Below are positions 36,716-50,699 of a stretch of 64,000 nt of DNA, piece after piece. Location of the stretch: the NCBI RefSeq assembly GCF_047511655.1, contig NC_133405.1, positions 92,043,046 to 92,107,045 on the forward strand. Direction: 5' to 3'. The stretch comes from Castor canadensis. Taxonomy: Eukaryota; Chordata; Mammalia; Rodentia; Castoridae. Within the stretch, counting starts at the first letter, position 1, and each line of letters begins with the position of its first letter. The position numbers and the translations under genes were made by a program. Below the pieces are notes generated by a model that saw only the letters and a program-made list of their open reading frames with translations, had not been told where the DNA came from and did not search any database.

Positions 36716-39049
36716 TATGTGTTGCTTTGATTTTTGCCTTTCTGTGTTTTGGTGGCACTGGGGTTTAAACTCAGGGTCTCACACTTGCTGGGCAGGCACT
36801 CTTACTACTTGAGCCATTCCATCAGTCATTTTTTTGTGAAGGTTTTTTTTAAGATAGGGTCTCCTGAACTATTTGCTCAGGACCAGCTTCTAACCTCAAT
36901 CCTCCTGATCTCTGCCTCCTCAGTAGTTAAAATTACAGACATGCGCCACTGGCATCCAGCAATGCCTTTTTTTTTTTTTTTTTGAGATGAGGTCTTGCTG
37001 TGTTGCCCAGGCTGCCCTTGAAATCCTGGACTCAAGTAAGTGATCTTCCTGTCTCAGTCTCCCAAGTAGCTAAGACTACAGGTGGATGCCACCAAACCTG
37101 ACTGCTCTGATTTAATTTCTAAAAACAAGTCCCTTCTCTTTCTTTGGACCTGTCTCCTATACAGCACATGCAAAATGGAGAGAGTGATGATTATGGGTAA
37201 TGTGAGGTCCTGTTCTCCATTCTTTGCTTCTGTTTAGAGCAGGAGCAAAAGAGGTGGGTAATGAGCTGGCCCCTTCTAACCAACCCCTTGACTCCCTACA
37301 ACCATCTACACAACCACCTTCTTAGCTGCTCCAGCCTGCACCACCTTGTGTCCTCTTCAAATTTCACCATCACCAGTCCAGCCCCTCCAGCCTTCCACTC
37401 ATTCAGCTATTTACACCCATTAGTTATTTATACCTGCCTGAGTCACAAAGGATTTGAGGTTGCTTACTCCAAGAACACAGATAAGGACAGAATAAAAATG
37501 GAACTAGAAAATATGAACTCAGAAAGAGAAATCAATGAAGATGCTAGAGCTATATACTTCAGATTAACTAGTGACTGAGGCAAAAAGGAAAATATAATGA
37601 GCTGTGACAGTCCCCTATTAGCAAGGAGGAAATAAACCAGCTTCTGGGGGAGGCCAAGCTTTGCCTAGTACTGGACTCTTCAAGTTGTTGTCCATGGGTG
37701 ATTTCATGAAAGAGAAGGAAAGCATATTTATGGAGCACATACAAGTATCAGGAAATGCCACTCAAATTATCTTGGGTAATTCTGAAAAACAGGCATTTGG
37801 TATCTTATTTTACAGATGAGGAAATGAAAGTTAGGAAAACATAACATGGCTTCACTAAGTTCATCCAGTAGTTTGGGGCAGAGTCTAGATTCAAATTCAA
37901 GTCTGTCAGTCTCAAAAGCTCATCATTTGTACAACATACCATAAAGCCCCAAAACAATGACACCTGGACCAAAGATTCCCTGCCCAAGAAAATGGGGACA
38001 CATTTATGACAGATGCAACTCTCCTTCTCTTTATGAAAACAGAGAACGGGGGGTGACCGGCTTGGATTTTAAGCCAGAAAATGCCTCTGGGATACCTCAG
38101 TTACATTAGACACCTAAGGCAGAATCCAATAGAAAGAAGGTTGAACCTCAGCTGAGTGGATAAAAAGAAGTGTGAGTTCGCTCTCCAGCTATGAATCTAG
38201 CAGCTTTGATTCCTGAGGGGCTGGAACAAAGCAGAAGTCCTGTCTGCCATCCAACTGAGAGTCCCTTTAGGTGATGCCTCCCCTTCATTGCCTCGTCCCC
38301 ACAAGCCACCCAATCTCCTTAAACCCTAATTTTCCTCATGTGTAGAAACACAAAGATAATGATCCTCACTGCCTTCCTAAGATTTTAGGGCAGGAAATAG
38401 CACATTTAAGGAAAGATGCTTTGAACACTGGCACCAATACTAGAGTGACTTCCAATCCAAGTGCTCTCGTCTACTCAACCTTGAATGGCCTTACGTAAGT
38501 CCTTTCTCTCTTTGGGTCTCAGTCTTCTTATCTGTGAAATGAACACCTTGAGCTGGATGATTTTTCAGACCCCTTCCAGCTCAAAGTTTCTTGAATTTTG
38601 TGCTGATATCATAACCTTGTTGGTCACTGGCTGGTGCTGCTCCTCTGAGCTCCTGCAGTGGGCTGTACTCACCTCTATCATGGTACTTATCAGGGTGTTG
38701 TCATCATCATTCTCCCCGCTACTGCCACTGATGATCTTACTGTCTCTCATCAAAGCTGCTGTACCAGCCTCCTCACTGGATGGTCTCCAATCTATCTGAC
38801 AATCTACCTATCCTCTAGGAGGATCTCTTCCAAACCTGGCTCTGACATACTGTGCAATGGGTGCCTCTCTCCCCCACCCCAGTTTAAAATCCTATGTTGT
38901 CTCCCAGTTCCCAACAGCATGAAGTTTCTGATGCTACTAGTCACGTGTCCTCATGGTCCAGGCTGGGCAACTCTTCAGGCTTCTTCTCTCTGAAAACTCC
39001 TTGCCTCCAGATGCTGCTGTAGTTTGTTTTAAACTGATAAAAGTGCCCC

Positions 39050-39135
39050 TTCTTGGGCTAAGGCTGTGGCTCAAGTGGTAGAGCACTTGCCTAGCAAGTG
39101 TGAGGCCCTGAGTTCAAACCCCAGTACAAAAAAAA
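39050..39135 (+). mobile_element. ID-like SINE
   Basis: 'aaggctgtggctcaagtggtagagcacttgcctagcaagtgtgaggccctgagttcaaaccccagtac' plus A tail. The next SINE is an antisense ID at 39815-39895, and then none until 49440. Confidence 0.9.
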
Positions 39136-39224
39136 ATGTCCCTTCTCCCCATACATACTCTGTGCTGTTCCATCTGCCTTAACCTCCCCATTGCCCCCAA
39201 TTCCCAGCAACCCACACACCATCC

Positions 39225-39545
39225 TCCTTTGCTTAGCTAAGGAGGCATCCTACTCATCTTCTGAGCTTCAGCTCAGGAATCAGCTCCTCCAGGAAGTCTT
39301 CCCTATATGTCTGGGTAGATGTCCCACCTTTGAGCACCCATGGCCCCATGTCCCCTCTGGTATAGCATACTGCACACTGCATTGTAATCATCTGTTTCCA
39401 TGAGCACCTTCTCCACCCAACTGTGAGCATCCTGAAGTCAGGAACTGGATAATACAAACCACCCAACTCTGTCTGTGAGGGTACAAGGCATGGCGCACAC
39501 TAGGCACATAAATATTCCTTGCACTTACTGCTCATGCAGAAATGC
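39225..39545 (+). mobile_element. L2 3'-end fragment
   Basis: 'gcttcagctcaggaatcagctcctccaggaagtcttccctat' to 'ggcgcacactaggcacataaatattcc' is a typical L2 3' end in plus orientation. Confidence 0.75.
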
Positions 39546-40291
39546 GGGTAGCTCCCACATGGTCTCTCCCTCCTGCCCTCCCACAGCACAGTTTTACAAA
39601 GTTATCATTAATAATGCCTGTTGCTGAGTAAATGTATACTGCATGCTGAGCACCTCAGCTATGGCATCTTACTGAATTTCTACAACAACCACAATGAGAT
39701 GGATTGTTCATGAAGTAGCTAGCATAGTAGACATGTGGTTGTTTTAAAAGGATATTTTGGGGAAGGGCTAAGTTACGTACTTTTCATCACAGATAAAAAA
39801 GTCAGTAATTTTTTTTTGCAGTGCTGGGGATTGAACCCAGGGCCTCACACGTGCTAGGCAAGCGCTCCTCCACTAGCTACACCTCAGCCTCTAATGACAA
39901 TAATTCTAAAGTGGTTATATAGAGGAAAACATTGGTTTGATTCAGATGAGTGCAGTATACTGTATCCTGGGATCCAGTAGGAAACCACAAGACCCAAGAG
40001 TATGCAGTCACATTACCCCTTTAAGAAGGTATAAAAATCACATAGCTCCAGAACAATTACTATGTGTCAATTAAAAATAAATAGTGTAGGTTTTTTTTAA
40101 AAATCATATAGCTCCAGAGAAATGCGCCTGATATTCATGAAATGGCACATTTCAGGTAGTCGTAGTGATAAAGTTACATCTTAAATGTTAGAGGACCAAT
40201 CCTGATATGTCGTGTAGCTTTGGCTTGTCATCTTTGTTTTGAATAGGACGTGCTGCGGCTGTCTTGAGTTGTTGTTTTGTTTGCTGTGGTC

Positions 40292-40309
40292 TGCCTCTAG
40301 GGGGCAGGG
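40292..40309 (+). promoter_or_regulatory. CTCF-like site, forward orientation, intron 1
   Basis: TGCCTCTAGGGGGCAGGG matches the CTCF core (CCACTAGGGGGCAG type) with one mismatch in the core. It lies in unique sequence about 6.4 kb inside intron 1, near the start of the SINE-free zone around exon 1. Orientation is forward (+). Occupancy is unknown. Confidence 0.45.
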
Positions 40310-41279
40310 CAGTCTCATCTATTATTTTCCTTCCTCAGCCCTCCGCTTTCTATTCTGATGAGGAGCATCCAGGAAAGCTCCTCATACATTTTTATGGGGC
40401 TGGGGGAGAGTCATGAATGTTACATTTCAAAAAATACAATTTTATCCCCATGTACTACTGGAAAAAAATGAGGCTCTGAAAGTGAAATAGTGCCCAGAGT
40501 CACACAAACTCCTTCTAGAGCACCACACTTTCTGAACGCTCCCAGGTCCCAGGGAGCTTCAGCTATTAAGCACTTGGGAAGAGACTTCCCCCCCGTACAC
40601 ACTCCCAACATGGATGCTTGGAGAGAGGCCAAACACCATGAGGAAGTTTGAGTAACTAGCAAATCATCCTGCCCTAAACAACTCCTCCCTCAAAAGAGGA
40701 AATCCATCACTATTCATCATTCTTCCCCCAAGACCAATGTTTATTATGCTGCCAGGGCATACAGCAGGGAATGAGCCAAAGAGGCTAAGTCTTTTCCCAC
40801 CCCAAGACACTGTGCCCAAGCCCAGGGTCTAAGCTCAATAAAGATTTGATAGATACAAAAAACAAAGAAAAAGAAAAAAGGGGAAAAACATGATGGGTAA
40901 CTAGGCAGATTCACATTGGGCTGGAAGGACTACACACGGGTCCTAAGCAGGGGTTTTGCTTCATTCAGAACGGAAGATTTTGCATCACGGGGTTAAGACA
41001 ATGTCATGACATGGCCGTGGAATAGTAGGAGAGATAACAATGCGCAGACTGACCTATCTGTTTCTATCTCATCAAAGTCTGCTTCTCTGTCACTTCATGA
41101 ATTGAGAGACTGGTGGGTGTGAGAAGCAGAGAGAACAAAAGCCAAATGGCTCCAGGGAGCATGAGGAAAAGGTCACAGAAAAGATAGGAGAATTCTGAAA
41201 TTGCCATTTCTCTCAACAGAGGTCCCACAATAAAGAAAAAAATGAGGTACCCCAGCCACTAGTTCACTGGGACTTAATC

Positions 41280-41960
41280 GGACATTTATTTGTCTACTCA
41301 ATATTGATTGAGCAGCTACTATGTGCTGGGCTGTGTTTACAAGTTCCTCACCCCTTCATCATGCTCCCTGCACCTAGCACAGGGCCTGACCCATGACATA
41401 CATTCAATATGTATCAGTTAAATCTGAATCCCTTCAGGGGCTCTCCATCTAGTAGAGGAGACACAAGATGTGGACTATAAAGGTATAAAGGCTAGACTCC
41501 TCATTGCAAAGGTCAGGGATAAAATGAGCACCAAAAGGGGCCAGCGAACAAACATGGGAGAGGTGACAGGATCAGCCTGTCACCTGGGAACAGGTTCAGC
41601 CTGGGAACAGGATGGAGCATCTAGGAGAAAAGAATAGCATGAACCAAGTCACAGTAACTACTGGAAAGCCTCGGTGGGTGAATGGTGGAGGCAAACAGGT
41701 CAAGGTGGCTGGAGCATGGTCTGTGGGAAAGAGACTACAAAAAGATGAGCGGAAAAAGGGAAGTTGGGAGCAGATCTTAAGAGGACAATGTATAGCAGGT
41801 CAAAGAGAGTGAAAATACAAGAGCTAGACTGCAGAACATGGCCTGGCTTCACCTTATTAGAGGCTTTACAGAGCAAGAACAGGAAGGGTGATCTATCAGG
41901 AAACCATGGCAAAACTTCAAGTGATCATGAGAGGGAACCTGTCTTGCCTCAAATGTTGGT
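41280..41960 (-). mobile_element. L2 fragments, antisense, decayed
   Basis: 'tatttgtctactcaatattgattgagcagctactatgtgctgggc', 'aggtcaaggtggctggagcatggtctgtggg' and 'gcagaacatggcctggcttcaccttattagagg' read as an old antisense L2, possibly in two pieces. Confidence 0.5.
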
Positions 41961-42039
41961 CCTGAGAGTTCTGTAGGGGAGAAAGCCAAACCCAGGTCCC
42001 CAGTGGCCTCCAGGTTTTTAAACCCCACCTGTGGGAAGG

Positions 42040-42480
42040 AAAGATGTATCATAGGCTTGGGAGCCACATAGTTCTATGTCCCATGTAGCTGTGTAGCCTC
42101 AGGCAGGTCACAGCCCCTCCCTGATCCTGGTCTCCTCATTTGAAAAATGAGGATAACAATAACACCCACCTGGCAGAAATTCTGTGCAAATGAGATAAGA
42201 AGCACTACTGCATAGTGGATAAGAACATTGCAGACCCTGGAGTCCAACTACCTGGGTTCCATCTAGCTCCTTCGCAGTTCTACCACTTATTCATTAGGTG
42301 ACCTTGGGTATATGACCCAACCTTTCTAAGCCTCAGTTTTCTCATCTGTAAAATGTACAATCCCTACATGAAAGGATTCATGTGAAGACAGAATGAATTA
42401 CTACACAGAAAGCGCTTAGAACAAACAGTACCTGGTACACAGTAAGTGCAGTAGAAAAACGTTAGCTATTATTACATAAA
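42040..42480 (+). mobile_element. Two MIR SINEs in tandem
   Basis: The first (42040-42205) has 'gtctcctcatttgaaaaatgaggataac'. The second (42205-42480) has 'actgcatagtggataagaacattgcagaccctggagtcc…ctcagttttctcatctgtaaaatg…acctggtacacagtaagtgc', a nearly full-length MIR. Confidence 0.85.
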
Positions 42481-44439
42481 GCCACATAGTGTGGTGCCTT
42501 GCACACAGAAGGCTGAGACTTACTCAGTACACGTGTGGCCTCTTCACCATGCTCCAGGCCTTTACTCTGCTCCCAGAAAATTCAGAGGCCACAGTAGGCA
42601 GGTGTAGGACAGAAAAAGAAAAGGTAGGAGGTGGCAAGCCTGGGTCTAGTGTCTTCCTCCCACTGCCCCCCTCCACTGGACACTGGAGACCACCCACCCT
42701 CCTTCAAAATCTTTCTCCCCACTGCTCAGGTCCCCAACCAGTAGCTTGGCCTACCCTGATCCCTCTGTCCTCTGAGATACTCCATTCCTCCCTTGCTACT
42801 CATTTTGTCCTCTGCACCATCGCCTAACTTAGCCTGCAATCCTGTCTCCCTGGCTGGTGGGAGGGGGACTCTACAAGTGCCAAGAGCTTGGTGTTTGCTC
42901 AGTCTAGTGGCCCCTCCTGCTCTGTGCACATAGCCAAGAAATATTTGTGGATGACAACAACCCAGTTCTTGCCCCAGATCTAGACAGAAGACTCCTCTAA
43001 TTCTCATTAAATCCAACATTATCGTTTCCTCCCTAACCAGCATAATGCTCACAACACGGTTGGGGGGGATGTTTTTTCTTCCTAGGAGGAAGAAAAGACC
43101 ACCACCCAAGGAAATGGACTCCAGACCCCAAAGAAAACAGACTTCCTAGAGCCTGTCCCTGGGCTTATTTGATCCCTTTGGTAACCTCAGCCCTTGTATG
43201 GAACATGCTGACACCCCACTGCTTGCAACAGCCATGTGGAGACCACACACTGCCCAGGCTGTCAAGAACACCAGGATGGCCCCTTCAGTTGCTGTCCCCA
43301 AATGTGAGCCAGCTTGCAAGGTGGGTGGGAGCAGAGGATATGGAGAGATACCACCATACCAGTTACAGCCTACCGCCATCTACAGCAGAGCCGGAGCTGA
43401 GCTCATGCAAAAAAATGCAAGGGAACGCAACAGCAGTGCATTCAGCATGGGGCACTCAGCAGTGGCACCTAGCACTCCCATAAATCATTCCAGGTGCCAG
43501 AACTACAGGGGAGCCAGCCCAAGATCAATGACGAAAGTGCAGCTCTTCTCTAATCATGGGAAGGGGCAACAATTCCAGGTAAGAATTCCAAGAATCTGAG
43601 CATTAGTCCAGATCAACAACTACTAAACAAACACACAAACAAAACCCTCACGTATAGAGGACCAGAAGGACATAAGGACTCATGCTGCTCTATGCAGCAC
43701 TAGGGAAGCCACACCCAGAGCACAGCAGAAGAGATCCTGGCACCCTGGAACCTGTCCAGAAGAGACAGTGTGGGAGGATGTGGGAGCTCTGGGTGGCTGA
43801 TGTGGATGTGGATGGCCATGACAGCTGATGTCCAATGCAGGGGAAGGGAAGTTCACAGGATGGGAGTCTGTTGTATTAGTAGCATGACCTCCGGTGGGCT
43901 TCGCTTTTTGGAGCCCTCAGTTTCTTCTGTTGTAACATCTGAGTGGTGGTGACAAATGCACAGGGTGGTTGGGAGGGATAAAGTCCCTAGGCAGAATGGC
44001 CCCCCAACAAGCTGCAGGTCAGTCCAGGCCCTACTCTCCCCTCTTTGTCCACCAGAGGGAGCCTGGGGACCAGGAGCGCCCAGCCTGTACCAGCTTTGCC
44101 TGTCCTCCCCCAATGCTGCAGCCTCTGCTGCTGAACTCCCACCCTGCCTGCCTGCGCTTCCAGTGCAGCCTTCTCACCCACTCCTTATAAACCCAGAACA
44201 GGCCTAGCAGGGGGAGTCACTTGCAGCAGAGCACAAGCAGCACTGCTAGGTCCTCCTGACATCTGGCCTGGTGAAGAGTGGAAAAAAGGAAAAAACCTTC
44301 TTCCCTCCCTGTTCACATCCCTACTTATCCCAGACTGATCTCGTCCTGTTCAAACCCTCTAGATATCTAAGGCTCTCTTGGCCGCTCCCAGTTCAGTACC
44401 TGTCGGAGTCCTGAGGCTAATAGACTCCCGGGGATTGGA

Positions 44440-44670
44440 GAGCTTGAGTGAACACATAACATGCCTTGGAGACAGGCAGACTTGGGTTCTAGTCTCAGCT
44501 ACATTAGCAATAACCTTGAACAAGGTCCCATCATCTTAGAGCCTCAGTTTCTCCATCACTAAAATGGAGTTGCTAATACTCACTGCTCACTGTATAAGGC
44601 TTGTCATGAGGACCGAAACAGACAATCAGGTATGTACAAATAGTTAATATGTGGTTAGGAGAGAAATTCA
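44440..44670 (+). mobile_element. MIR SINE
   Basis: 'ggagacaggcagacttgggttctagtctcagctac…gagcctcagtttctccatcactaaaatgg' is a clear MIR. A shorter MIR tail-half is at about 43880-43985. Confidence 0.8.
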
Positions 44671-44999
44671 AAGTACTACCTAAACCCCTTTATTAATCCA
44701 ATAGGAAACGTGAAACAAGGAAATCCAACAAGCAACCTGGAAGGTACACAAAAAGAAGGAAGGATAGAGAGGCAGGCCTGCAAGGATGGCAGAAGAGCAA
44801 ATGGGCTTCCAGCCAGCTGAGAGATTCAGACCTGTGTCTGCAGGATGGAGGATGGAAGGGCAGTGACAATCATCTCACTGAGCCTTATACCCAATTCAGG
44901 AGTTATGCTTTCTCCAGCTCTCTCAGACTCCCTCTTGGCCTCTGGTGGGCATGTCCAGCCAGTCACTACCCCCATCCACTGAGGCAATCTACTGCATCA

Positions 45000-45120
45000 C
45001 CACCAGCCAGGTTGGAAAGTTCTTCCTGATTTTATGTTCCCACTGTTCCTGATTCTGCTCCCTGGAGCCATACATAATAAGGCTGCTCCCTCTGTCACAG
45101 GCCTGACCCTTCTAGAAAAA
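45000..45120 (-). mobile_element. Possible L3/CR1 fragment, antisense
   Basis: 'ggttggaaagttcttcctgattttatgttcccactgttcctgattctgctccctggagcca' resembles the complement of the CR1/L3 3' region. The match is weak. Confidence 0.35.
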
Positions 45121-46743
45121 TCTTCTGTGGTCAGGTTTGAGGACCACAATGTCCCATGCAGTCTTCCTCTACATCCACCCGACACTGGCCCTCTCCTAAT
45201 TGATCCTTCATCTCCCTGCATCCCTTTTCCAGTGTGGTGCCTCAAGGTGCGCAGTCAGTCCTCTGGAAATGGGCTCCCTGAAGCCCTGTCTGGGCATGGG
45301 CGCCCTTTCTATGGCCCCCAGTCCCCTCTGGGGCAGTCCACCCCAAGACTTAGCTGAGAGTATGCCGCAGTGGAGCCTAGATGAGCCCTCAAGCTGCAGC
45401 TGCTGCTCCTGGGGCTCAGCCATCTCAACCCAGCACCCCAGCCTGCTGCCTCACCATGGGGGAGTTGCAAAGAGCTGTCTCCCAGCAGATTTCCTGAGGC
45501 AGAAGGCTTCCCCACCCCCAGCAGAGCTTCCAAGAGACACTCCACTGGTTGTGGCACATGGTAGGACCAGCTGAGCAGTGAGAGGAGGGGGAACCCTGTC
45601 CATTTGCTAAAGGACTTCAAACTTGCTCTGTAGTGTGGCTGGATTAGTCACAGAACCATCAAGTTGAAGCGGGAGGGGTCCTTAAAGAGCATCCAAGACA
45701 GGCCTTGCCATTCAAAATGATCCAGGGGAATTGATGACTGAGAGAGGAAGGGACTCAGTCAAGGTCACAAATCCAATCTGCAATGGACCCCAAAGGGGAT
45801 ACCAATTCTCCTAATTCCCAGTTCAATGTTCTTTCTGATAAGGCAGAAAAGCAATAAGGGAGCCTTTAGGGCATCCCTGTAAGCCTGCACACCCTTGATT
45901 CTCAGCCTGATACATTTATCCCAAACAGCACACTATGGGATCTACATGGAAAAAGTGAACCCTGCCCATGTCTCACCAACCCAGGAAATATTGCCAGGGT
46001 GTCCCAAACAGACACACAGACACACAGGAACTGAAGCCAATCCAACAGAGGGGAGATTTATAGACTTCCCTTCCTGGTAGGGCTCTTTAAATGGGTGTTG
46101 GTTTTCTTGAAGGGTGGAGAGGGGGTGGACTTTGAGGAACTAGCCAAGGGCCTGGCCTCCATCTTTGCTCCCCCATTTTTGCTCCCCCTCTGGCCAGGAT
46201 GTACTGCAGTTCCCCTCAGAGGGATGTCTCAGCCTCCAGCAGCCATTCTGGTCCCCACCTGCCTCTCTTGCAAAGGATGGAGCAGAGGCGGGCAGAGGAG
46301 ACAAGATCAGGCAAAAAGAAAACAAACATAAAAGGAAGTGTGTGTGGGGGGGGAGGTTCTCTCCCTTGGGGCTCTGAGTTGACACCATCCCTGATGATAA
46401 AAATCCCAAGCAGCACAGCCAAAATAAATAAATAAATGAAAATGCATCCTCTGGCAAGGATACAGCTAGGGGTTGAAGAAGTGGAGGGGAGCAGTGATGA
46501 TTGCTCTAGTCCCTCCCTGGCCTCAGTACCTGGGGAGTGATGGGGGGGAAGGAGACGCTTGCACTCATCTGGCCAACTCAGTGTGTGGTGGCTAAGGCAG
46601 GGGTGTCAGCTGGATGAGGAGAACCTGGCTTTTCCAGGTTAGGGCAGGAGAACAGGACATGGAATCAGGCACAGGCTTCTTACTTTATCTGGACAAGTTG
46701 CAGAGAGATGGGGGGGGAGGGGGAATAACAAACACATTCCTTA

Positions 46744-47874
<1,131 letters not shown>

Positions 47875-48094
47875 CTAGCCGGAGCCAGACCCATCTCAGC
47901 CTGCAGGAGATCTCTCCTTTCCAACAGTCCCAGGGTCTTCACCTAACGAAGCCTTCCACCTACCCTGTTCCAACATCCCTTGGTCCGGTCCATTAGGCCC
48001 AGGATCCTCATCTCATTTGGGAAACACCCATCCTAAGCAATCCCTAGGTCCAGGCAACCCACGGACTCCTCACCCGCCCCCCAGGTCTGCCTAC

Positions 48095-48500
48095 CCCAAC
48101 CAGCATGCCATTCCCCATCCCAGCCAACCCCCGGACCTCCTATCTCAGGCAACCTCTCTTCAGCCTCTCTCATGGGCGGTCTCTGGGTCTCTCATCTTAG
48201 CCAGTCTCTGGGCTGTCCCTCCACACTTGCCAGGCCTGTGTCCCCCCCATCCTAGCCAATCTGAAGCTCCCCCCAACCCAGGCATTCCCTGGAGCCCCTG
48301 TTCCCCACAACGCACACACACATCACAGGTATCCCCTAACTCTGCATCCAAGTCAGTAGTACCCAGATCCCCTATCCCAAACAACCTGAGATCCCCTATC
48401 TTAGCCAGTCCCTGGATCCTCCCACCAAGGCAGGTAGATCCAGGATCTCCCATCCCAACAAGTCCTAGGACTCCCTATCACAGCCCAACTTGGGATCAAA
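48095..48500. repeat. Degenerate 24-32-bp minisatellite upstream of the IQSEC2 CpG island
   Basis: About a dozen imperfect copies of a pyrimidine-rich unit resembling GATCCCCTATCCCAGCCAGT are arrayed head to tail. Copies are clearest at 48365-48480, for example AGATCCCCTATC twice 24 bp apart. The array makes plus-strand frames look open (48017-48577), but the translation is just Pro/Ser/Leu-rich repeat without domains. Weaker copies may extend left to about 47890. Confidence 0.6.
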
Positions 48501-48559
48501 ACAGTTCATTCAGTCCTGATTTCTTCCTCTCCTATGGCAATGCGCTTCCCATTCATTCC

Positions 48560-48830
48560 ATCATTGTCATCCAATGAAATTGTACCCATCCTTCAAGACG
48601 TAAATGCCACCTTACTGAAGCCAACCCTGATTTCCACACTGAGAAATTCAATTTCTCTCTCCTTTTCCCCTTGACCTCCCGCAGAACTTTCTCTCCCCTC
48701 TCTTGTGACACTTGTAGGACAAGTAGAACTTGGCTTTATGGCACATTCGTTTATGTTCTTGTTTTACATCTTCTTCCAGACTGAGCACCTTAAAGCCAGA
48801 AACATGTTTCAACTTATCTTTGTGAACAGG
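48560..48830 (+). mobile_element. L2 3'-end fragment
   Basis: 'tgtacccatccttcaagacgtaaatgccaccttactgaagccaaccctga' and 'gactgagcaccttaaagccagaaacatg' match the L2 3' end. It lies just upstream of the minisatellite, in intergenic DNA. Confidence 0.65.
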
Positions 48831-49439
48831 TAGGTTAGGATAGAGGGGAAAGCATGAGTTTTACAGTCAGACAAAACTGAATTTAAATTCCATTTTCTCT
48901 TCTCTGAAACTCCACTTCTATATCATTAACACTTAGCTGACAGAGGTGGTCTGGGAAAAAACATGCAAAAACAATTTGCATAGAAAATAGTTGAGAGTCA
49001 TTGTTAAGGGATTTGTATCTAGACTATGTAAAGAACTCTTACAGCTCTTCAGAGTTCAAAATGCCAGTACCACCAAAACAAAACAAAAAACCCAGGAACT
49101 CTTAGAGTTCAACAACAAAAACACAACCCATTCTTTTAAACAGCAAAAGGAGCTGAAGAAACAGTCCCCTAAGGAAGATATGTGAAGGGTCAATAAGCAC
49201 ATGAAAAGATGCTCAGCATCCTTAGCCATGAGAGAAAGTGCAAATCAAAAATACCATGAGCTTCCTGTGCTAACCATGAGGCATTGTCCCAGGTTCTTGT
49301 TCTAACTTAAAGGGAAACTTTCACAATGTCCAAAACCATTGTCTTGCAGACAAAGGAGGACGTCCTAAAATTCCTTGCAGCAGGAACTCACTTAGGAAGC
49401 ATCAATCTTGACTTCCAAAATAGAATAATATGTCTATAA

Positions 49440-49890
49440 AAGTGAAGCCAGGTGTGGTGGTATACACCTGTCATCCCAGCTACTCAGGAGATGGAGAAAG
49501 GAGGATCAAGAATTTGTGGCCAGCCCAGGCAAAGGTAGTGGTGAGACCTGTCTCAAAAATTAAAATTTGCCAGGTGCTGGTGGCTCGTGCCTGTAATCCT
49601 AGCTACTCAGGAGGCAGAGATCGGGAGGATCGTGGTTCGAAGCCAGCCCTGGCAAAAAGTTCACGAGACCCTATCTCAAAAAATCCTTCACAAAAATAGG
49701 ACTGGTGGAGTGGCTCAAGGTGAAGGTTCTGAGTTCAAGCCCCAGTACCACCAAAAAATAAAAAAAAAAAATCAAAATTTAACAAAGGGGATAGGAGTAT
49801 AGCTCAAGTGGTAGAGTGCTTGCCTAGCATAGGCAAGGCTCTAGGTTTAATCCCCAGTACTATAAAAAAGCAAAAAAAAAAAAAAAAAAA
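49440..49890 (+). mobile_element. SINE cluster (B1-like, dimer, ID) upstream of RPSA pseudogene
   Basis: A B1-like unit (49440-49565), a B1-ID dimer (49568-49765) and an ID (49787-49890, A18 tail) lie in tandem. The ID tail directly precedes the RPSA retrocopy. Confidence 0.9.
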
Positions 49891-50690
49891 GAAGAGAAGC
49901 GATGACATCTATTTCATAAATCTGAAAAAGACCTTGGAGAAGCTTCTGCCATTGTGCCATTGAAAACTTGGCTGGTGTCAGTGTTTTATCCTCCAGGAAT
50001 ACTGGCCAGTGGCCTCCTCCGAACTTTACTACTTCCACTGGGGCTACTGCTATTGCTGGTCACTTCTTTTCTGGAAACTTCACTAACCAGATCTCGGCAG
50101 CCTTCCAAGAACCACGTCTGCTGGTGATTACTGATCCCAGAGCTGACCACCAGGCCCTTACAGAGCATCTTATGTTTATCTATATACCATTACTGTGTGT
50201 AACACAGATTCTCCTCTTTGCTACGTGGACATCTCTATCCTGTGCAATAATGAGGGAGATCACTTGGTGGGTCTGATTGGTTGATGTTGGCCTGGGAAAT
50301 TCTGTGCAAGGGGAGGGACTGTTTCCCGTGAACATTCATGGCAGGTCGTGCCTGATCTCTACTTCTACAGAGGTCCTGAAGAGATTGAAAAGGAAAGGCA
50401 GGCTCCAGCTGAAAAGGCTATGACCAACCAAGGAGGAAGTTCAGGATCAACAAACTGTTCCAGCTCCTGAGCTTCCTATTCAACCTGGGGTTAACTGATC
50501 TGAAGATGTGCATGTAACCCTCTGTGCTTGTTCAGTTGTTCTCTACTATGGTTCAGTGCACTCAGCCGACCACTGAAAACTGGGCTGCAGCTCCTACTGC
50601 TCAAGCCACTGACTGGATAGGAACAACCACTAAGTTGTTTTAAGCTGCCCACTGAACAGAAAATGGAAATAAAATTAATGGAAAACAAAT
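49891..50690 (+). pseudogene. RPSA (40S ribosomal protein SA / laminin receptor) processed pseudogene
   Basis: Translated in shifting frames it reads [10 protein letters not shown], then [10 protein letters not shown], then [20 protein letters not shown], then [15 protein letters not shown], then the acidic Trp-containing tail repeats, all characteristic of RPSA. It is intronless and starts near codon 52 of the family, so the 5' end is missing. It carries frameshifts and stops, and retains the RPSA 3' UTR with AATAAA at 50668-50673. It begins directly after the A-tail of an ID SINE. It is a dead retrocopy, with no promoter of its own visible. Confidence 0.92.
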
Positions 50691-50699
50691 GTGAGTTTC

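Noticed and set aside
37261..37578. 105-codon ORF starting near a good ATG in intron 1
   Set aside because: No recognised family and no splice sites at sensible positions; the composition looks non-coding.
48017..48577. 186-codon plus-strand ORF upstream of IQSEC2
   Set aside because: It spans the degenerate minisatellite; the Pro/Ser/Leu-rich translation is explained by the repeat unit.
49968..50276. Possible functional RPSA-like gene
   Set aside because: It is intronless, 5'-truncated and frameshifted, with stops, so it is a processed pseudogene.
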